A DNA stretch of 64,000 bases, taken from NCBI GenBank assembly GCA_011525625.1, contig WYAX01000024.1, positions 1 to 64,000 on the forward strand, given 5' to 3'. The notes below the pieces were generated by a model that worked only from the letters and a program-made list of their open reading frames with translations, ran no database searches and was not told the DNA's origin. Made by a program: the position numbers and the translations under genes. This DNA comes from Nitrospira defluvii. Lineage in GTDB: Bacteria > Nitrospirota > Nitrospiria > Nitrospirales > Nitrospiraceae. Positions 33,149 to 41,519 of this stretch are shown one piece after another. The stretch's first letter is position 1; every line of letters starts with the position of its first letter.

Positions 33149-33442
33149 CTACTGAACTCCGACTCGTAATCCTCCGGCGGCCAGTTTGGCGCCGATGTCC
33201 TCCGCCAGCTTTCGCGCACCGGAGTAGACGGTCGCCTGTCCTTCATGATCGATGCGCCAGGCTAATTCAAACGCCCGGGAAGAGTTCATCCCTGGAATAT
33301 ATTTGCAGAACAGGGCGATGACTTGTTGGTACGTATGGCATTCGCAATTGAAGACGATCACGCGGGCTTCCAGATCGTCGCCGGTGCCCACGTCGGTCGT
33401 ATCGAGAGCTTCGGGAGTTATGACAGGGCTGAGAGTGCTCAT
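33149..33442 (-). CDS. ClpS-like adaptor protein
   Basis: A 97-residue protein resembling the N-end-rule adaptor ClpS (VIVFNCECHTYQQVIALFCK; SSRAFELAWRIDHEGQATVYSG). The conserved His of the VHxxG motif is kept (DHEGQA), but the NDDxT substrate-pocket motif reads NCECHT. No clpA is adjacent. It may be a divergent adaptor with altered substrate choice. Confidence 0.75.
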   Translation of the reverse strand: MSTLSPVITPEALDTTDVGTGDDLEARVIVFNCECHTYQQVIALFCKYIPGMNSSRAFELAWRIDHEGQATVYSGARKLAEDIGAKLAAGGLRVGVQ

Positions 33443-33512
33443 GTGCTCGTCTCGTCGGGGCTGGAGTGTACCAGGTGAGATGGGGCTGAGTGCAACAGCT
33501 CTATATCGGCCC

Positions 33513-34184
33513 TCATCGTCGGAGGTATTCGTGGGCGAGCTCGCGGTGCTCCCGCGTCAGACTTCGTTGCAACAAGGTGTGGTGGGTGTGCGAGTCGGTG
33601 ACGGGGATTAGGTTGTGTGCCTGGGCGAGTCGGATCGTATAGACTTGGGCTGCGGCCGTCTTAAGCAGGGCGAGGCCGTACTCGAAGCGATAGGCGTCGT
33701 CCAGCGTCAGGCTGGGCTTCGCCAGTGCTTGCACCAGCGCGACCGTGCAGTGAGTCGTGGCTCGTTCCGGTTCCAGGAGGCGCAGTAGCGCGGCCGGGCC
33801 TGGGACCAGCATGCCGCCGATCTGCATGGCGTGGGTCAAGTCAAAAAGGCCGCGCTGAAAACGACGATCCTCCCTGAGACCTGTGTGGAACAACGCACGC
33901 CAGGCCGGGTCGGCGAGGTCACGGTCGACCTCCGCTATCGCGGCAGCATCCAGGGGCCCCGAGACCTGATACCCCTGTACGATTCGGCCGCTGGTGACCC
34001 GCGCCGGGTGGTCATCACCCATGCGGTCTTGGTACGCCGTGGTACCCATCAATGCTGTCAGCCGAAGCGCCATGTAATCCCGGAAATGGATGGAGTCGTA
34101 CTGACAGAGCAGGCGATTCAGGGTTTCGGCGGAACAGAGGTGAAACGGATGGAAGAGGGCGTTGCGCGTGGCAGACGAGGTCAT
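33513..34184 (-). CDS. Hypothetical protein
   Basis: A 223-residue, mostly helical soluble protein with a His-rich C-terminus (PVTDSHTHHTLLQRSL). The family is not recognised. Coding character (codon use, GC third position) is like its neighbours. It has no signal peptide. Confidence 0.6.
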   Translation of the reverse strand: MTSSATRNALFHPFHLCSAETLNRLLCQYDSIHFRDYMALRLTALMGTTAYQDRMGDDHPARVTSGRIVQGYQVSGPLDAAAIAEVDRDLADPAWRALFHTGLREDRRFQRGLFDLTHAMQIGGMLVPGPAALLRLLEPERATTHCTVALVQALAKPSLTLDDAYRFEYGLALLKTAAAQVYTIRLAQAHNLIPVTDSHTHHTLLQRSLTREHRELAHEYLRR

Positions 34185-34272
34185 GGAGGTGGTGTGGTCA
34201 GTGGCTGGTCTGTGCGATTCGATCGATGGCCGGGGAGCGGGTGGGCGCCTGCGTCCTGTCGCGGATATCAGC

Positions 34273-34473
34273 TTACCAGGTATCCATGTCGATCACCTCA
34301 GTGGCATCCCACAGATTTTTCAGTTCGGCTTCGGCGATCGCTTTCTCACGATCTGCTTCCGTATCCTCACCAAATTTCCTGGTTTTTGCAGTGTCTTGCC
34401 CGGCGGCGGCGACCGGTTGTTCTTCAACCGGCTGACGGCGGCGGCGTTTGCTGGGATCCATATTGACCGGCAT
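34273..34473 (-). CDS. Small charged hypothetical protein
   Basis: A 66-residue protein with GGAGG about 9 nt before ATG 34473. A basic N-terminus (DPSKRRRRQPVEE) is followed by an acidic helix (EDTEADREKAIAEAELKNLW). It lies 26 bp after the hemW-like stop, probably in the same transcript. The family is unknown. Confidence 0.5.
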   Translation of the reverse strand: MPVNMDPSKRRRRQPVEEQPVAAAGQDTAKTRKFGEDTEADREKAIAEAELKNLWDATEVIDMDTW

Positions 34474-34499
34474 GGGACAGGCCTCCTTGAACTCGTCGA

Positions 34500-35753
34500 C
34501 TAGGGGGATGCCGCGTCTTGCTCGACAATCATGTCGTTCGCAGCTGCTGTACACTGTTGCCGCGGCAGAGCTGAGAAGTCAAGAGCAGAGCCGCGGTACG
34601 GTGCCTCTTCGAGCCCGGCGAGCAGGGCGACCGCCACAGTATCCGCATACCGTCGACCGCGCGAGCTGAGGCGGACGACATTCCCGTTGCCTTCCAGGAG
34701 ACCGTCGACCGTTAACGTCGCAATGGCGTGTCTCAGGCCAGGGAAGGATAGGGCACCGGTCTCGTCCAAAACCACGCCCTCGGTCAGGCGAAGCCCGAAG
34801 GTCAGGCGCTCGCATGTCTCGTGAGCGCGACTGAGTTGTTCCGATTCCGACACCGGACGCCGGCCGTTCTGAAGGGAGGAGTGGTATGCCGCCAGGTTGC
34901 TCACATTCCCGAACCGTCGACCTCCCACATAGGATTGGGCGCTCGGGCCCAGTCCCAGATAGTGGCCGCCGGTCCAGTGCAGTCGGTTGTGGCGACTGGC
35001 AAAACCGGGGAGGGAATAGTTTGAAATTTCGTAGCGCCGATAGCCGGCTCCGGTGAGGGTCGTCTCGGCAAGATCTTCCAGCTCGTTTTGAAGGGACTCG
35101 TCCGGGGCGGGGACCATCCCTCGCCGGATGGCTGTCTGCAGAGCCGTCCCGTCCTCCACCGTCAAGGCATAGCAGGACAGGTGAGTGGGATTGAGGGCCA
35201 GGATCTCCTGGAGCGAGCGGGTCCAACTCTCCACCGTCTGTCCCGGTAAGCCGTACATGAGATCGAGATTGATATTCTCGAAGCCGGCCTCCCGTGCGAT
35301 GGTCACGACCTGTCTCGTATTGAGCGGAGAACCAGGGCGTCCGACTCGATCCAGTTCGCCCTGGTTCATGGATTCGGCCCCGAGGCTGAGACGGGTGAAG
35401 CCGCCGCTTCGGAGTGTCCGCACACTCTCCAATGTCACGGATCCCGGATGCGCCTCAACGGTCACCTCGGCGTCCGATGCAAGACCAAAGGCGTCCACTG
35501 CCGCGGAGAGGATGCGCGTCAGTTGCGCCGCATCGAGAGTGGTCGGCGTCCCGCCACCGAAATAGATCGAGCCCAACGGGCGCGCATCGAACGGGGAGGC
35601 GTCGGCGTACAGATGCAGTTCCGTCAGCAATGACGCCACGAATTCTGCAGCGGCGCGCTGGTGGTGAATTTCGAGATAAAAGGCGCAGAAGTGACAGCGC
35701 TGATGACAGAAGGGAACGTGAATATACAGCCCCTGATCGGTCGCCTGTCGCAT
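34500..35753 (-). CDS. hemW: HemW-like radical SAM protein
   Basis: A 417-residue radical SAM enzyme. The cluster motif is CHQRCHFCAF (CxxxCxxC, about 16-25). YFGGGTPTTL, SLGAESMN (GxQS-like), NLDLMYGLPGQT and a HemN C-terminal region follow. HemW proteins are heme chaperones or coproporphyrinogen-oxidase relatives; the Cys after CxxxCxxC found in true HemN (CxxxCxxCxC) is replaced here (FCAF), which favours HemW. Confidence 0.9.
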   Translation of the reverse strand: MRQATDQGLYIHVPFCHQRCHFCAFYLEIHHQRAAAEFVASLLTELHLYADASPFDARPLGSIYFGGGTPTTLDAAQLTRILSAAVDAFGLASDAEVTVEAHPGSVTLESVRTLRSGGFTRLSLGAESMNQGELDRVGRPGSPLNTRQVVTIAREAGFENINLDLMYGLPGQTVESWTRSLQEILALNPTHLSCYALTVEDGTALQTAIRRGMVPAPDESLQNELEDLAETTLTGAGYRRYEISNYSLPGFASRHNRLHWTGGHYLGLGPSAQSYVGGRRFGNVSNLAAYHSSLQNGRRPVSESEQLSRAHETCERLTFGLRLTEGVVLDETGALSFPGLRHAIATLTVDGLLEGNGNVVRLSSRGRRYADTVAVALLAGLEEAPYRGSALDFSALPRQQCTAAANDMIVEQDAASP

Positions 35754-35767
35754 GCGTGCTCGTTCGG

Positions 35768-36022
35768 TTAAGGAGCCGAGGAAAAATCACGAACCATGAC
35801 CACCTCGATTTCGTCGGTCGGCGAGATGCCCCGGTTTCGCACATGGGACTTCCAGGCCGGATAGTCCCGCAGCGTATCGAATACGTTTTTAATCAACACC
35901 GGTTTGATTTGTGTCTCCCATTCCCGTAGCCAAGCCCGTTCGTCGTGAGGACCGTCATAGTCGTCGGGAAACTGCGCTTCCAGGCTGATGCGAAACACGA
36001 ACGATTTATCTTCTGACCACAT
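35768..36022 (-). CDS. Hypothetical protein
   Basis: An 84-residue acidic protein (FRISLEAQFPDDYDGPHDER; WLREWETQIKPVLIKNVFDTL). It lies 14 bp upstream of hemW on the same strand and is likely co-transcribed. It has no signal peptide. The family is not recognised. Confidence 0.6.
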   Translation of the reverse strand: MWSEDKSFVFRISLEAQFPDDYDGPHDERAWLREWETQIKPVLIKNVFDTLRDYPAWKSHVRNRGISPTDEIEVVMVRDFSSAP

Positions 36023-36046
36023 CTGTGGGCTCCCGTCGTCTGGTAA

Positions 36047-36076
36047 TTGCGAAGTGAATCGAACCTTACTTATAAT
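36047..36076 (+). promoter_or_regulatory. Sigma-70 promoter for fmdB-like gene
   Basis: TTGCGA (36047-36052) and a perfect TATAAT (36071-36076) are spaced 18 bp apart, 29 bp before the ATG at 36105. It is divergent from the hemW operon. Confidence 0.6.
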
Positions 36077-36104
36077 GCCTCAACTTCCAAGGAGTACAGC
36101 CCCC

Positions 36105-36332
36105 ATGCCCATCTTCGAATACGTCTGTCAGGAATGCAATCATCGCTTTGAGCTTCTCGTGCAGGGGAGTACCGTGCCGGCCTGTCCCTCCTGCAAGGCA
36201 ACGTCGCTGCACAAGCAGTTTTCGGCCTTCGGCGTCGGGGCGACCGGCGGGTGGCCGGTGACGTCCAATTCCGGCGGCGGGTGCGGGTCCTGTGGCGATC
36301 CACGTGGTCCCGGCGCCTGTTCGATGAATTGA
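36105..36332 (+). CDS. FmdB-type zinc-ribbon protein
   Basis: A 75-residue protein with an N-terminal FmdB zinc ribbon: MPIFEYVCQECNHRFELLV with CQEC and a second pair CPSC. The Gly/Ser-rich tail contains further Cys (GGGCGSCGDP). GGAG precedes ATG 36105. Members are putative regulatory proteins; no target is known. Confidence 0.85.
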   Translation: MPIFEYVCQECNHRFELLVQGSTVPACPSCKATSLHKQFSAFGVGATGGWPVTSNSGGGCGSCGDPRGPGACSMN

Positions 36333-36351
36333 ACAGGAAGCAGGTCGCCTC

Positions 36352-36669
36352 ATGGAACAGCCTGAAGACCAGATGCGTCGTGCGATCGGGACGTTGTTGC
36401 AATCGGACCCCCTGATCAAATTGCTGCAAGAAGTGCGGCTGGGGCGGATGAAGGCCACCGACCCCGGCCTGCGTGCCGTAACCGAGTCATGGATGGCGGT
36501 CTACTCGCAGGTGTTACAGTCCCAGCCGGTATCGGCAGACCTCTTGCCTCGCCTCGATCCGACCCCTCGGCTTCAGGTGTTGGTCGATGCCGGGGTGTTG
36601 TCCTGGGACCATCCGGGAGCCGCGCAGCTGCGCGAATTATTTCAGCGCCTATCGGGCTCTGCTGCGTGA
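36352..36669 (+). CDS. Hypothetical protein
   Basis: A 105-residue helical protein 19 bp after the FmdB-like gene. Its stop overlaps the start of the next gene (GTGA). It has no recognised domain. The three genes look like one operon. Confidence 0.55.
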   Translation: MEQPEDQMRRAIGTLLQSDPLIKLLQEVRLGRMKATDPGLRAVTESWMAVYSQVLQSQPVSADLLPRLDPTPRLQVLVDAGVLSWDHPGAAQLRELFQRLSGSAA

Positions 36670-37364
36670 CCGTGGTAACCCGCTGCATCCTGCGGATGGT
36701 CTTCGCCACGGCCCTACTCGTGCCGACCAGTCTCCTGCCGACGACAGTGCGGGCGGATGGAATATCCGGTGTGCAGCCGTTGCATCGTGAATTTTCCGCC
36801 GCGCTCGCCTCCCTTCCCGCCCAAAGTCACCAGCTCCTTGAATCCGAATCGATCGAACGGTTTCTCACTGCGTTGGATGGGCATTCACCGGACTGGGCCA
36901 CGGTATACGGTCAAGGACACCATGATCCCGGCCACGATGAACGACTCTTCTCCTTAAACCGTGAGCGTGATGCGAATCGGACAGGCAAGGATGCCCTTCA
37001 GTGGGTGGTGGCTTTTGCCTGGCTCGGGGAACTGTCGCGTTTTGACGAGGAAGAGGGCGGCTTTCGCGTGGCGCTGGGGCCGAAGTTCACTCAGACCACT
37101 TGGGGCGAGGTGCGGTTCAAGCATGAAGACCTCCCGGCCACACTGATTGCGCTGGCGGGTGACGAGACAGCGCATCTCAGGACGCGGCTTCAGCAGGGAG
37201 AACGGATCGACATCGAGGTGTTGATGGCGGGACGGCTGATCGAAGGAGAGTCGCTGGTCTACGACTTTTCGCATGAGGTGGAGGGGCAGGGGATCGTCAT
37301 GCCGGTGGTGCGCGTCGATGCCCTGGCGTTTGTGTTGCGGGAGAATCCACCCTCGCGGCCGTGA
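36666..37364 (+). CDS. Exported hypothetical protein
   Basis: A 232-residue protein with a signal peptide (MVFATALLVPTSLLPTTVRA). Conserved-looking segments include GQGHHDPGHDERLFSLNRERD and YDFSHEVEGQGIVMPVVRVDA. The GTG 36666 start overlaps the previous stop. The family is unrecognised; periplasmic location is inferred. Confidence 0.6.
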   Translation: MTVVTRCILRMVFATALLVPTSLLPTTVRADGISGVQPLHREFSAALASLPAQSHQLLESESIERFLTALDGHSPDWATVYGQGHHDPGHDERLFSLNRERDANRTGKDALQWVVAFAWLGELSRFDEEEGGFRVALGPKFTQTTWGEVRFKHEDLPATLIALAGDETAHLRTRLQQGERIDIEVLMAGRLIEGESLVYDFSHEVEGQGIVMPVVRVDALAFVLRENPPSRP

Positions 37365-37394
37365 GGAGGCGTCAGGAACGCACAGCTCCCATGG

Positions 37395-38039
37395 TCACGG
37401 CATCTGCTTCAGGTGTGGGTAAGCCTGGTGCAGGCAGGTTTCGCACACGGCTTCCTTGACGGTGGAGCGCGCCTGACGGCGTAGATAGTCCTCAATTCGG
37501 TGCCAATAGGCGCCGTCGCTTTTTACCCGTTTGCACTTGGCACAAATGTGAATGGTGCCATGGCGCGTGGTGATGTGTTCGAACGCACGGTCGAGCTCCT
37601 TCGTTCGTTCGAGCAGCTCCTGTTCACGAAGCTTTCTCGCATCGATCTCTTGTTTGAGGCTGAGTGCGGTGGCGACACGCGCCAGTAACTCGGCGGGAAT
37701 GACCGGCTTGCGGATGTAATCGGTCGCGCCTGCCGTGTAGGCTGCCTGAATATCCTCGGCTGTCGTGTGTGCGGTGGTGATGATGATGGGCAGGGCTTGG
37801 AATTGTTCCTCCAGGCGGATTTGTTGACAGGCTTCCAATCCGTTTATGTCCGGCATCTCAATGTCCATCAGCACGAGATCGATCGCGGTCGCCGGTTTCA
37901 CACGCTTTCCCACCCCAAGCAGGTCCAGACCTTCCCGCGCGCTGCCGACCGGCAGGAGCGGCCCAAATCCGGCGCTCTGCAGAATGGCCTGCAGCAGATC
38001 CCGTTCTTCCTGAAAATCGTCGATGATCAGAATGCTCAT
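37395..38039 (-). CDS. Response regulator with C-terminal Cys-type output module
   Basis: Residues about 1-125 form a receiver domain with the phospho-acceptor in LVLMDIEMPDING, acidic pair IDD, and TTAHTT and KP signature positions. A coiled linker leads to a Cys module ICAKCKRVKSDGAYWHRI ... VCETC. Modules of this type (ICSxCKK-like) occur at the ends of sensor proteins and may bind metal. No DNA-binding domain is present. It lies 41 bp after another receiver gene and is probably part of one phosphorelay. Confidence 0.85.
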   Translation of the reverse strand: MSILIIDDFQEERDLLQAILQSAGFGPLLPVGSAREGLDLLGVGKRVKPATAIDLVLMDIEMPDINGLEACQQIRLEEQFQALPIIITTAHTTAEDIQAAYTAGATDYIRKPVIPAELLARVATALSLKQEIDARKLREQELLERTKELDRAFEHITTRHGTIHICAKCKRVKSDGAYWHRIEDYLRRQARSTVKEAVCETCLHQAYPHLKQMP

Positions 38040-38080
38040 AGTGTCTGGTGGCTCCTTGGCGCCGTCAGGAACAGGGTTGT

Positions 38081-38830
38081 CTAAGCCGCCTGCTCTGTTC
38101 GAGCGAGGATCAGGCTCAGTTCGGTGATGGCCTGTTGAACCAAGGCCAGGTCGCGGGCTTGGGCGGCCTGTTCCAGGTGCGCACCCGCCAGGCCGATCTC
38201 CGGAAATCCATAGGAACCGGCTAGGCCCTTGATCCGATGCCCCATGGTCTGGAGACTCTCATAGTCCCCCTGCTCGACCGCATCGCGCATCGTCTTCACG
38301 TCCTGGCGGCGATGGTCGAGGAAGATCGGGCGTTGTCGCTGAATGGCTTCCTCGATGCGAGCGGTGATGTCCGCTCGCGAGGGAGCCTCCCGCGCCATGT
38401 CAGGGGACGTCTCAGCGGCAGAATAGGTGCGTAACGTGTCGAACAGCTGCTGTTTCGTCAGGGGCTTGGACAGCAGCCCCGTGCACCCCGCCGAGCGGCT
38501 CTGTTCTTGCGCGTCGTTGAATGAGTGAGCCGTCAGCGCCAGGATCGGGACCGGCGCCCGCTGCTGAGAGGCCTCCCAGTCGCGAATGCGGCGCGTTGCG
38601 GTGAATCCGTCCATGACGGGCATATGCTGATCGATGAGAACCAGATCGAAGGGACGAGCCGTAAAGGCCGCCACAGCCTGCGCTCCATCCGAGACCGCCT
38701 CGACCTGGTACGGCGTGTCGCGAAGATAACACTGAAGCAACAGGTGTGACTCGACGGAGTCGTCCGCCAGCAGGACGCGAAATGTGCTTCCTTGCGTGGG
38801 TGTCGTGGATTGAGAGAGAGAGACTGTCAT
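38081..38830 (-). CDS. Receiver-HPt phosphorelay protein
   Basis: A 249-residue protein with an N-terminal receiver (FRVLLADDSVESHLLLQCYL; acceptor LVLIDQHMPVMDG; LTAHSF; SKPLT). A C-terminal histidine phosphotransfer domain has the acceptor in MGHRIKGLAGSYGFPEIG (HRxKG). There is no kinase domain, so it relays phosphate from a kinase encoded elsewhere, possibly to the receiver protein next door. ATG 38830 has GAGGA upstream and is preferred over the GTG at 38848. Confidence 0.88.
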   Translation of the reverse strand: MTVSLSQSTTPTQGSTFRVLLADDSVESHLLLQCYLRDTPYQVEAVSDGAQAVAAFTARPFDLVLIDQHMPVMDGFTATRRIRDWEASQQRAPVPILALTAHSFNDAQEQSRSAGCTGLLSKPLTKQQLFDTLRTYSAAETSPDMAREAPSRADITARIEEAIQRQRPIFLDHRRQDVKTMRDAVEQGDYESLQTMGHRIKGLAGSYGFPEIGLAGAHLEQAAQARDLALVQQAITELSLILARTEQAA

Positions 38831-39007
38831 GTCCGTCCTCGGGCTCACTAGCAGTATAGCGGCTGAGGTCTGCGGTACCTAGAATCTCCTCAAATTGTGA
38901 CAGGCCCTGAACGAGTTGGTGAGATGGGGGATGGTCACGCGGGGGCGGAGCAGGACTGTTCTGCTGAGCGAGGCGAGGCAGTCGTCTCAGTACGAAACCG
39001 TCGTCCC

Positions 39008-39907
39008 TCAGTAGCTATCGCGCGCACAGCGAAAACCGGTTCCTGAAGGGCGGCTGTCCATCGTACCCCAGTCTCGATCGGTGGTGCGTAGACTGATGGC
39101 CGGTTTGAGCCAGGACCCTCCACGCATCGCTTTGATGGCTCCGCGCTCCGGTCCCTGCGGGTTGGTCAGGGATGCCGACCGGTAGTGGTTGGGGTTGTAC
39201 CAGTCCTGTACCCATTCGGCTGCATTGCCCGCCATGTCCACGGCTCCGTAAGGACTGACGCCGGCCGGAAAGCTGCCCACCGGCAGGGTTAAAATCTCGC
39301 CCCTCACGCCCTTCTCCTTGGAAATGGCCGCGCCAAGCCCTTTGATCCAGAAGGCTTCCCATTGGGTGCTATCGGCGAATTGGACGGTTGTTTGCGCCCA
39401 ATAGCTGGCGCTGTTGGCGTGATCGAAGTTCCACTCGTTGCCCCAGGGGTAGATCCGCCGGTCGGTTCCCCGCGCGGCCTTTTCCCATTCTGCCTCCGTC
39501 GGCAACCGTTTGCCGGCCCAGCGGCAGAAGGCCACGGCATCCAGCCAGCTGACATTGACTACCGGATGTTGTTCGATCCCGGGCAGAGGACGGTTGTGGT
39601 CCCAAAGGGTGAGGGCCGGGGCGGCATTGGCTGGGGCTTCGTAGCCGGTGTCTTGTACGAACCGTGCATAACCCGCATTGGTGACTTCGTATCGATCGAT
39701 CCAAAAGGCGCCCAGGTAGACCAGGCGCAGCGGGTGCTCGTCTGGGAGTCCTCCGTCTTCGACTGAGGCGCCCATCGCAAATTCACCGGCGGGAACCAGC
39801 ACCATGTCGTCCGGCGTGCGTTCCGCCGAAGCCGATCCCTGCTGGGCAAGGAGGAAGCCGAGGATGACGCCGAGGGCCAGGCGCTGAACTGTGTGGCGCA
39901 TGATCAT
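39008..39907 (-). CDS. Exported SUMF1/FGE-like protein lacking the catalytic cysteines
   Basis: A 299-residue protein with a signal peptide (LALGVILGFLLAQQGSASA) and a full formylglycine-generating-enzyme-sulfatase fold: MVLVPAGEFAMGAS, YEVTNAGYARFVQDTGY, VSWLDAVAFCRWAGKRLPTEAEWEKAARG, YPWGNEW, VDMAGNAAEWVQDWY and GTGFRCARD. The Cys pair that binds copper in true FGE (normally after RGGSF) is absent: here the site reads RGGSWLKPAISLRTTD. It is therefore not a standard FGE. The ATGA overlap with the upstream di-iron protein gene suggests a joint task. Confidence 0.85.
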   Translation of the reverse strand: MIMRHTVQRLALGVILGFLLAQQGSASAERTPDDMVLVPAGEFAMGASVEDGGLPDEHPLRLVYLGAFWIDRYEVTNAGYARFVQDTGYEAPANAAPALTLWDHNRPLPGIEQHPVVNVSWLDAVAFCRWAGKRLPTEAEWEKAARGTDRRIYPWGNEWNFDHANSASYWAQTTVQFADSTQWEAFWIKGLGAAISKEKGVRGEILTLPVGSFPAGVSPYGAVDMAGNAAEWVQDWYNPNHYRSASLTNPQGPERGAIKAMRGGSWLKPAISLRTTDRDWGTMDSRPSGTGFRCARDSY

Positions 39908-40656
39908 GGTTTGACCAGTTTGCAGGCCTTGGCGACGCCGTCCCGGTACGCCATCCAGAGCGTAAGCCCCTGTGAAACACAGGCAAGCACGGCATTCTGT
40001 TGCCGCCTGGTTTCCGCGTAGCCGACCACCATGGCGTAGGCATCCTGGCGGTGGCCTGCCTCCACCTTTTGATGCGCACGGATGAGATCCATGGATTGCC
40101 GTGCGATCTTGTGGTGTCGAACGAGGGGATGGGCGTCGATGTAGGCTTCAATCTCCGCCTCGCTTTTCGGCTTGGACGGCTCCTGAATTTCTTGGCGATC
40201 TTTGATGCTGCCTTCGACAAATACGGCGAGCGCGGCGGCACCGACCACCCAGTCGCGGCTGGCCGTGACCTTCTCCAGCCACCGCCGGTAGCGGGCGCTG
40301 GCGGGGAGCAGTCTGGCGGTTCGGAACACCTCGGGGCTGAACCCCAGCCCCTGCATCATGTCGTTGAAGAGTTCCGGGTGAGACCGGCCGAACGAGAGCC
40401 CGCCGGTATCTTCTTCGTAAATATTCTCGGCCAACATGCGCCGTACGTCGGGAGGCGGATTCTGGCCATGGACGCGGGCCAGCAGCACGGGGAAGTCTCG
40501 CACATACACCAGGAACTCTTGCTGGTAATGGAGTTTTAACTGCGCCTTGGAGATCCCGGGCCCCATGATGATCGGCCAGGCCCAGTGGTGCTTACGATCC
40601 ATGATGGACAGCAGGCGCTCAAGAAATTGTGCACGGCTCAGTCGTTTCTGTGTCAT
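39904..40656 (-). CDS. Heme-oxygenase-like di-iron protein (CADD/PqqC-related)
   Basis: A 250-residue all-helical protein of the PqqC/TenA/CADD fold. Candidate metal ligands are Glu in NIYEEDTGG with the following SH, Glu in VFVEGSIKD, and HQKVEAGH, an H-x3-E-x2-H version of the H-x3-D-x2-H set in CADD. CADD and its Nitrosomonas homologue make p-aminobenzoate from a protein tyrosine, so a folate-precursor role is possible. The gene has AAGGAAGG before ATG 40656 and is translationally coupled to the FGE-like gene. Confidence 0.78.
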   Translation of the reverse strand: MTQKRLSRAQFLERLLSIMDRKHHWAWPIIMGPGISKAQLKLHYQQEFLVYVRDFPVLLARVHGQNPPPDVRRMLAENIYEEDTGGLSFGRSHPELFNDMMQGLGFSPEVFRTARLLPASARYRRWLEKVTASRDWVVGAAALAVFVEGSIKDRQEIQEPSKPKSEAEIEAYIDAHPLVRHHKIARQSMDLIRAHQKVEAGHRQDAYAMVVGYAETRRQQNAVLACVSQGLTLWMAYRDGVAKACKLVKP

Positions 40657-40683
40657 GCCTTGCCTTCCTTCTTTCTCGCTGGC

Positions 40684-40689
40684 TACAAT
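40684..40689 (+). promoter_or_regulatory. -10 box for the gene at 40703
   Basis: TACAAT (40684-40689) with TTGCCT 18 bp upstream (40660-40665) predicts a start about 7 nt before ATG 40703. That gene has no ribosome-binding site, so its mRNA may be nearly leaderless. Confidence 0.4.
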
Positions 40690-40702
40690 CAAACCCGATC
40701 AG

Positions 40703-40987
40703 ATGAACCCGATTATCATCCAGAATTCGGACGACATTCTCAACTTCCTCGCCGAGGTCTCCTTGCGCGGCAAAGGGTTTACCACCGATTGCCTGCTGGA
40801 CTATGTGCTCGATGAAGGATTCACGGAACCGATCTATCTCAACGCCTCCGGCGAAGACCCGGACGCGTTTTACAAGAACGAGCCGCAAGCCTGGGCGATC
40901 TATCAGATTCGCGAGTGGAAGCGCGTCCTCACGGTATCCGGTGGCCCCGGGAAAGAACGTCGGGTGCAGATCACCGAGACTCCCTAG
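40703..40987 (+). CDS. Small hypothetical protein
   Basis: A 94-residue acidic protein (MNPIIIQNSDDILNFLAEVS; YQIREWKRVLTVSGGPGKER). It is divergent from the di-iron protein gene. ATG 40703 gives the shortest complete domain; no Shine-Dalgarno sequence is visible. The family is not recognised. Confidence 0.6.
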   Translation: MNPIIIQNSDDILNFLAEVSLRGKGFTTDCLLDYVLDEGFTEPIYLNASGEDPDAFYKNEPQAWAIYQIREWKRVLTVSGGPGKERRVQITETP

Positions 40988-41220
40988 GTCGGCCCCCTGA
41001 ACGAGAGGCCTCGGGTTCGATTGGAGCCGCCTGCTTACCGGCGAGCGACTAGGGTGCCGAAACGAACCGCCCGAACGCCGCACCCATTCGTGTACGTATC
41101 TGTGAGTGTATTGACCATCCGAGTGAATTGCAACGAATCACGTACTTCGCAGCCTGGGACGCCGGTTCACAGCTCGCCCGACCCAGTGGTTGCGTGGAAC
41201 CGACCACCGGGAGGCCTGTT

Positions 41221-41493
41221 GTGACGCTACGACCGCAACCTGAGAGTGCCGGTACCTTCGTCACGCTGTGTGAATCGGGTGATGTGGGTGAACTGGCGCT
41301 GATCAGAAGTCTGCTCGATGGGAATAGGATTCCCTACGCGGTTCAACATGAGCATGTCGGCGCGTTGTACCCCGGCGTAGCTCTGTTGGGAAGTCGGGTG
41401 ATGGTCGACTCACGGGACAGGCAGCGGGCCGAGATTCTGCTCAGTCGTTTGGCGCTTCAGGTACGGGAGGCAACCGGCGAGCCTGGACCCTAG
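41221..41493 (+). CDS. DUF2007-like signal-transducing protein
   Basis: A 90-residue protein with the DUF2007 pattern (CESGDVGELALIRSLLDGNRIPYAVQ; VALLGSRVMVDSRDRQRAEILL). GTG 41221 is chosen because GGGAGG lies 7 nt upstream; longer in-frame extensions look non-coding. The family is a putative prokaryotic signalling domain of GlnB-like size. Confidence 0.75.
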   Translation: MTLRPQPESAGTFVTLCESGDVGELALIRSLLDGNRIPYAVQHEHVGALYPGVALLGSRVMVDSRDRQRAEILLSRLALQVREATGEPGP

Positions 41494-41519
41494 CCTGGCC
41501 TGAAGGGCGAGGGAGGGCG

